Assembly: GCA_017456015.1 (NCBI GenBank)
Contig: JAFTLL010000007.1
Coordinates: 1 to 16,415, forward strand
Reading direction: 5' to 3'
Length of the DNA stretch: 16,415 nt
Source of the DNA: Clostridia bacterium
Lineage (GTDB): Bacteria > Bacillota_A > Clostridia > Oscillospirales > Acutalibacteraceae
The position numbers and the translations under genes were made by a program. Every line of letters starts with the position of its first letter. Position 1 is the first letter of the stretch. This document shows positions 13,957-16,415 of the stretch, piece after piece. The notes below the pieces were generated by a model, which was given only the letters and a program-made list of their open reading frames with translations, did not search any database and was not told where the DNA came from.

Positions 13957-14143
13957 TTTGCATATCTCCTTTGTTCATGTTTTGGTCGATATAGTTTTGT
14001 ATAGCTTGCTTTGTTATACGGCGTCGATTTCCGACACGGAAAAACTCAATATCACCATTCTTTAATAGTGTATTGACAGTGCGCAACGATACCCGCAAAA
14101 TCTCCGCGACTTCTTCGGGCTTGTAAGTTTCGTTGTTATCCAA
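13949..14143 (-). CDS. small HTH DNA-binding protein (excisionase/MerR-type fold), TTG start
   Basis: The 64 residues (YKPEEVAEILRVSLRTVNTL, then GDIEFFRVGNRRRITKQAIQ, YID) fit the HTH_17 excisionase-type domain: a helix-turn-helix followed by a two-strand wing and a recognition loop RRRITK. The TTG at 14143 has AAAGGGGTG upstream. As first gene of its unit, just downstream of a promoter with 10-bp direct repeats, it may regulate its own promoter. There is no integrase or other recombinase in the window, so a true excisionase role is unlikely. Confidence 0.8.
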   Translation of the reverse strand: MDNNETYKPEEVAEILRVSLRTVNTLLKNGDIEFFRVGNRRRITKQAIQNYIDQNMNKGDMQNE

Positions 14144-14183
14144 TGTTTTGCACCCCTTTACAGAGTTGTTTTACCTCCCTTCA

Positions 14184-14212
14184 ATCATATACATAGTATT
14201 GCATAGTGTCAA
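14184..14212 (-). promoter_or_regulatory. near-consensus sigma-A promoter for the HTH/SSB unit
   Basis: The minus strand has TTGACA (14212-14207), exactly 17 bp of spacer, then TATGAT (14189-14184). The spacer and -10 contain CTATG twice, 10 bp apart (CTATGCAATACTATG), so a regulator could bind one face of the helix. It lies 41 bp before the HTH start codon. Confidence 0.85.
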
Positions 14213-14241
14213 GGGGAAAGACTTAGAGGGAATACCGGGGA

Positions 14242-14520
14242 TTATTCGGCGGTAGTTTCGGTTGCGGGTTCGGCCTCGCTTGCAGGTTCGGCTGCTTCGG
14301 GTTCGGCTTCCTCGGCCTTGGGGGTCAGGTCATCACGCACCATAGCGCGAATCTGCTGGATAGGCAGCTTGGCAGCCTCAGGGTCGATTTTCTGGGCGGC
14401 ACGGATGAGCACGTCAACATCCTTCATCAGTGCGCGGGCTTCCTGATTCCATGCGCGGGCGTTGGCCTCGGCGTTCATGACTTCCTGCATGGCTTCTTTC
14501 ATTTCGTTGTAGAGCTTCAT
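14242..14520 (-). CDS. acidic helical protein, 92 residues, unknown
   Basis: The N-terminal ~65 residues form an amphipathic helix or coiled coil (EMKEAMQEVMNAEANARAWN, PEAAKLPIQQIRAMVRDDL). The tail is a string of Glu, Ala, Pro and Thr (EEAEPEAAEPASEAEP). The start follows AAAGGAG at 8 nt. It stands alone between a long structured leader and the next promoter, so it appears to have its own control. The acidic tail could imitate DNA and inhibit host DNA-binding proteins, but that is only a guess. Confidence 0.7.
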   Translation of the reverse strand: MKLYNEMKEAMQEVMNAEANARAWNQEARALMKDVDVLIRAAQKIDPEAAKLPIQQIRAMVRDDLTPKAEEAEPEAAEPASEAEPATETTAE

Positions 14521-14552
14521 TTTGGGTTCTCCTTTATAATGTAGATTTTTGT

Positions 14553-14644
14553 GGGTTTTACTACCCGCTAAAACAGGTCGTTTTGACCTGCTTTAGCCGA
14601 TAGTAAATCGGCCTCCCGTCCGGACGGGAATTAAGGGGTTAATT
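14553..14644 (-). promoter_or_regulatory. structured leader with five adjacent inverted repeats
   Basis: Within 92 bp there are five back-to-back inverted repeats: GGGT/ACCC (14553-14566); a 10-bp stem AAAACAGGTC/GACCTGCTTT with one G-U (14570-14594); GCCGAT/ATCGGC (14596-14612); the 16-bp perfect palindrome TCCCGTCCGGACGGGA (14614-14629); and AATTAA-GGGG-TTAATT (14629-14644). It lies in the expected 5' leader of the 92-residue gene and holds no open frame. It could be a regulatory RNA, a translation switch, a terminator array or a protein-binding DNA region. Confidence 0.6.
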
Positions 14645-14675
14645 GGGGAATCTATCAAGGGGTGTCGGTAAGGTT

Positions 14676-14702
14676 ATTATATCGACCGAATGTGTGTTCG
14701 GT
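14676..14702 (-). promoter_or_regulatory. promoter with LexA-box-like inverted repeat
   Basis: The minus strand has TATAAT at 14681-14676 with no good -35. The inverted repeat ACCGAA-N6-TTCGGT (14685-14702) fills the -35/-10 gap. Read on the plus strand, 14687-14700 is CGAATGTGTGTTCG, one mismatch from the Gram-positive LexA box CGAACRNRYGTTCG. A repressor bound here would block RNA polymerase. Host LexA is the natural candidate. Confidence 0.6.
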
Positions 14703-14724
14703 GTGATAGCTTTTTGAAAGGTTT

Positions 14725-14976
14725 TTAGAGGCTGCGGATAAGGTCGGAAATCTCGCGGTAAATGTGTCCGATTTTCTTTGATGCGGTTGCATCGATTTCG
14801 GGGTCGTTAGAGAGGGCGTAAACAGTATTCCGGAGGGCCTTCAAATCGTCGATAGTTGTTTTGTACATATCGCGGTAAATGAGAGCGCAAGTGACAGCTG
14901 CGGCGAGGGCCAAAAGATATGCGAGGTGGGTAAATACTTCGAGAATGATAGAATAGTTTTCGAGGATGAAGTTCAT
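14725..14976 (-). CDS. small single-pass membrane protein, early
   Basis: I chose the ATG at 14976 (83 residues) because it overlaps the upstream stop as ATGA and has GGGAGG nearby. A codon at 14994 is less likely. One membrane helix (HLAYLLALAAAVTCALIY) lies near the N-terminus, with a long charged helical cytoplasmic tail (TTIDDLKALRNTVYALSN, KIGHIYREISDLIRSL). An early membrane protein may anchor replication, block superinfection or alter the host. The sequence does not decide. Confidence 0.68.
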   Translation of the reverse strand: MNFILENYSIILEVFTHLAYLLALAAAVTCALIYRDMYKTTIDDLKALRNTVYALSNDPEIDATASKKIGHIYREISDLIRSL

Positions 14977-15200
14977 TTCTTGTTTTCCTCCCAATCCTTG
15001 AAATCATAGTTAAAGGCCGCCTCTACAATAGCGTTAGCGCCGTTGAAAACAACTTCCTTTCTGCTGCAGTTGTACTTGTCGGCAATCTTGATAAGGCTAT
15101 CTGTAAAAACTATACTTGCCTTTGTCATTTCTTCGGCATAGGCGGTGGCTTCGGCGTGTTCTTTGCGGAGTGTGTCGAGGTCTTTGGAGAGAATGTTCAT
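14973..15200 (-). CDS. 75-residue helical early protein
   Basis: It is mostly helical (LSKDLDTLRKEHAEATAYAE, ITDSLIKIADKYNCSRKEV-like segment) with a charged C-terminus (WEENKK). The start overlaps the upstream stop (ATGA) and GGAAAGGAAAC serves as a weak ribosome site, so it is coupled to the gene before it and, through another ATGA, to the one after. The family is unknown. Confidence 0.65.
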   Translation of the reverse strand: MNILSKDLDTLRKEHAEATAYAEEMTKASIVFTDSLIKIADKYNCSRKEVVFNGANAIVEAAFNYDFKDWEENKK

Positions 15201-15436
15201 TTGTAGGTTTCCTTTCCATATGTAAAATTAGCAAGGTCGATTTTCATAACAAGGTCATTCAGAGCGCGAATGTCACGCATAACTTGGGAGAAACAGGCGT
15301 GGTATTCATAAGTGCAAGAATCGCAGTTTTCCATGCAGGTAAGGCGGTGACGGATACGGGCGGTTAAAATGTCGTACATTTCAAGGTTAGTCGCGGGGCG
15401 CTGCGTGATGGTCGGTTTGGTGTAAGGTTTCTTCAT
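15197..15436 (-). CDS. 79-residue early protein with Cys cluster
   Basis: The ATG at 15436 has AAGGAGG at 6 nt. The frame is open further up to 15490, but that would only deepen the overlap with the previous gene. A basic N-terminus (MKKPYTKPTITQRP) precedes a helical domain with CMENCDSC and HAC, four Cys and a His that could bind zinc. It overlaps the upstream gene by 50 bp. The function is unknown. Small zinc proteins of this kind are common in early regions of gut phages. Confidence 0.65.
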   Translation of the reverse strand: MKKPYTKPTITQRPATNLEMYDILTARIRHRLTCMENCDSCTYEYHACFSQVMRDIRALNDLVMKIDLANFTYGKETYK

Positions 15437-15602
15437 GCTGGGCCTCCTTGATTTCGATGAGTGGGCAATCCGGGTGTTTACGGGTGACATAGCGTTTGAG
15501 TAAAGCTGAGCCGTCTTTATTTGTGGGAATCACACACCAGTAAAGAGGGCAGTTTCCGCAGCTGGTGGGGATGGTGTCAACGCGGGTTTTGTAAACGATC
15601 AT
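15387..15602 (-). CDS. 71-residue putative zinc-ribbon early protein
   Basis: CGNCPLYWC near the N-terminus and HPDCPLIEI in the middle give a Cys-x2-Cys...Cys/His arrangement that could hold one zinc ion. The C-terminus is His-rich (HEETLHQTDHHAAPRD), and this part is also the ribosome site and start of the next gene in another frame. Similar CPL-type mini-proteins occur in many Firmicutes phages without known function. Confidence 0.65.
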   Translation of the reverse strand: MIVYKTRVDTIPTSCGNCPLYWCVIPTNKDGSALLKRYVTRKHPDCPLIEIKEAQHEETLHQTDHHAAPRD

Positions 15603-15614
15603 TATTTACCCTCC

Positions 15615-15812
15615 TTACCCACAACGAATAATTGTGAAACCTTCTTCAAGGTCGTGCGTTCTATCAAATTCGTTCGCTTGTTCTACCGTGTGCACGGCCT
15701 CAAGGTCTGAGGCGAAAGTCTGGATTCTATCAAGCAAAACTTTTGCTTCCTTTTCGAGTGTTGCCAAGTCCTCGAAAATACGCTGTTTTCTGGCTTCAAT
15801 GTAGTTGTCCAT
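15615..15812 (-). CDS. 65-residue coiled-coil early protein
   Basis: The ATG at 15812 follows AAAGGAG. Residues ~5-40 form a likely coiled coil (KQRIFEDLATLEKEAKVLLD), followed by a short acidic region (ANEFDRTHDLEEGFTIIRCG). It has no membrane helix or catalytic motif and belongs to the early operon. No function can be given. Confidence 0.65.
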   Translation of the reverse strand: MDNYIEARKQRIFEDLATLEKEAKVLLDRIQTFASDLEAVHTVEQANEFDRTHDLEEGFTIIRCG

Positions 15813-15900
15813 TGTTTTTCTCCTTTCGTTTAGGGGGTGGGCAGTGGTGACGGGATGCCCGGCCCGGCGAGGGATTTATGGAAAATGTAATGAGGTGGGC

Positions 15901-16101
15901 TTAGTTGAAGTTGTGGCAGCGGCGGCACATCCCGCCTCTATCTTCGAGGGTTACACGAATAACCTTTTTCCGTCGGCCCTTCTCCCAATAATCCTTATAT
16001 TGGAGGGCTTCTTCATAGGTGAGGGTGTCGGAGTTCGCTACATTCTCGCTCTTTCCGTCCTCATAGTAAACATAGACAAAAAATCTCGGTAAACTCAGCA
16101 T
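15901..16101 (-). CDS. 66-residue early protein with C-terminal Cys/His motif
   Basis: The ATG at 16101 follows AAAGGAGAAT, just after the first gene's stop. The first part is beta-like (LPRFFVYVYYEDGKSENVAN), the middle is a helix (TYEEALQYKDYWEKGRRKK), and the end MCRRCHNFN could bind metal. The opening part has the look of small phage proteins that bind a host partner, but nothing specific is recognisable. Confidence 0.65.
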   Translation of the reverse strand: MLSLPRFFVYVYYEDGKSENVANSDTLTYEEALQYKDYWEKGRRKKVIRVTLEDRGGMCRRCHNFN

Positions 16102-16113
16102 AATATTCTCCTT

Positions 16114-16278
16114 TCACAGAACGATAGAACAATGGGAAGAAACGGGGCTTTCATCGCCCAGATTGTCGATACAAATGTAGATAGTTTCGCCGTAGGGTCT
16201 GGGGATAGAGCGAATAACATCGTACTCGCCGCCATAGGTAAACTCAAAAGTTTCGAGACCTTTATACAGAATCTTCAT
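16114..16278 (-). CDS. 54-residue early protein, first gene of the genome
   Basis: The ATG at 16278 follows GGGAG and lies about 25 nt from the expected transcription start. The translation begins MKILYKGLETFEFTYGGEYD, then IRSIPRPYGETIYICIDNLG: a small all-beta protein with no membrane helix. As the first gene behind the terminal promoter it should be made at once after infection. The function is unknown. Confidence 0.7.
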   Translation of the reverse strand: MKILYKGLETFEFTYGGEYDVIRSIPRPYGETIYICIDNLGDESPVSSHCSIVL

Positions 16279-16309
16279 GGGGGTTTCTCCCTTCCTTTAT
16301 CATGGTTAC

Positions 16310-16338
16310 ATTATACATCATTTTGCAGAGTTTTGCAA
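16310..16338 (-). promoter_or_regulatory. early promoter at the right end
   Basis: The minus strand has TTGCAA (16338-16333), 17 bp of spacer and TATAAT (16315-16310). The -35 region and spacer hold TGCAAAA twice at 10-bp spacing (TGCAAAACTCTGCAAAA), a possible operator. It is the only candidate upstream of the first early gene. Confidence 0.78.
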
Positions 16339-16415
16339 TATGGCATTAGTGACAAAATTCGGGCGCGGTTTTTGTGGGAAATGCTGGGGATTTTATCGGA
16401 CAGCGAGGGCGGGTA
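16339..16415. other. right genome end, non-coding
   Basis: This stretch upstream of the early promoter has no gene. Read from the end, the minus strand is C-rich (TACCCGCCCTCG, ATCCCC, TTTCCC), broadly like the left end but not identical. It may be the inner edge of a replication terminus. I see no hairpin strong enough to report. Confidence 0.3.

Noticed and set aside
14144..14177. Extra leader peptide after GGGAGGT upstream of the HTH gene
   Set aside because: The site is followed only by CTG and an immediate stop; no ATG, GTG or TTG frame of any length follows.
15813..15900. G/C-rich gap between two early genes as hairpin terminator
   Set aside because: Only a 4-bp CGGG/CCCG stem without T run is visible. 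The downstream gene has its own ribosome site.
1..16415. Inverted terminal repeats, tRNA genes, CRISPR array, insertion sequences, integrase
   Set aside because: I looked on both strands. The ends do not align, no cloverleaf-like sequence was seen, no regular direct repeat-spacer pattern exists, and no transposase or recombinase is encoded.

Overview
The window reads as an essentially complete, compact genome of a tectivirus-like phage: a double-jelly-roll capsid, an internal membrane and protein-primed replication. The evidence is the gene order. A basic putative terminal protein, a family B DNA polymerase, a LexA-type regulator, a small FtsK/HerA-like packaging ATPase, a ~340-residue major capsid protein, a run of tiny membrane proteins, peptidoglycan-cutting enzymes and spike-like proteins follow each other as in Gram-positive tectiviruses (Bam35/GIL01). 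All convincing genes lie on the minus strand, so transcription runs from the right end to the left. Strong AAGGAGG-type ribosome sites, TTG starts, sigma-A-type promoters and Gram-positive-type LexA boxes suggest a Firmicutes host. A gut clostridium is my guess, not something the sequence proves. No inverted terminal repeat is visible, so the ends are probably slightly trimmed.

Layout from right to left. (1) 16.4-14.7 kb: a promoter at 16310-16338 and seven tiny early genes, several coupled by overlapping stop and start codons. (2) 14.72-14.24 kb: a TATAAT promoter carrying a LexA-box-like inverted repeat, a ~150-nt leader packed with five adjacent inverted repeats, and an acidic 92-residue protein. 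(3) 14.21-10.15 kb: a near-consensus promoter, then an HTH protein, a putative ssDNA-binding protein, an intrinsic terminator or attenuator, the putative terminal protein, the DNA polymerase, a 74-residue LexA-type winged-helix protein and a terminator. (4) 10.14-0.03 kb: a late promoter with a poor -35 but a 12-bp palindrome TAACATATGTTA centred near -43.5, then the whole virion and lysis operon, ending in a 17-bp-stem terminator at 34-79. The operon runs: overlapping accessory genes, ATPase, two membrane peptides, capsid protein, seven small mostly membrane-spanning proteins, a repeat-bearing membrane protein, two membrane-anchored wall hydrolases, vertex/spike-like proteins and an endolysin amidase.

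Working model: early genes and a LexA-box promoter set up the infection. The HTH/SSB/terminal protein/polymerase unit replicates a linear genome. The phage LexA homologue made at the end of that unit then switches on the adjacent late promoter. This resembles the GIL01 circuit as I recall it, but with its own operator. The most unusual parts are the dual-coding block at 9808-10018, the structured leader at 14553-14644, the pair of LexA-like control sites, and modular end tags shared between virion proteins.
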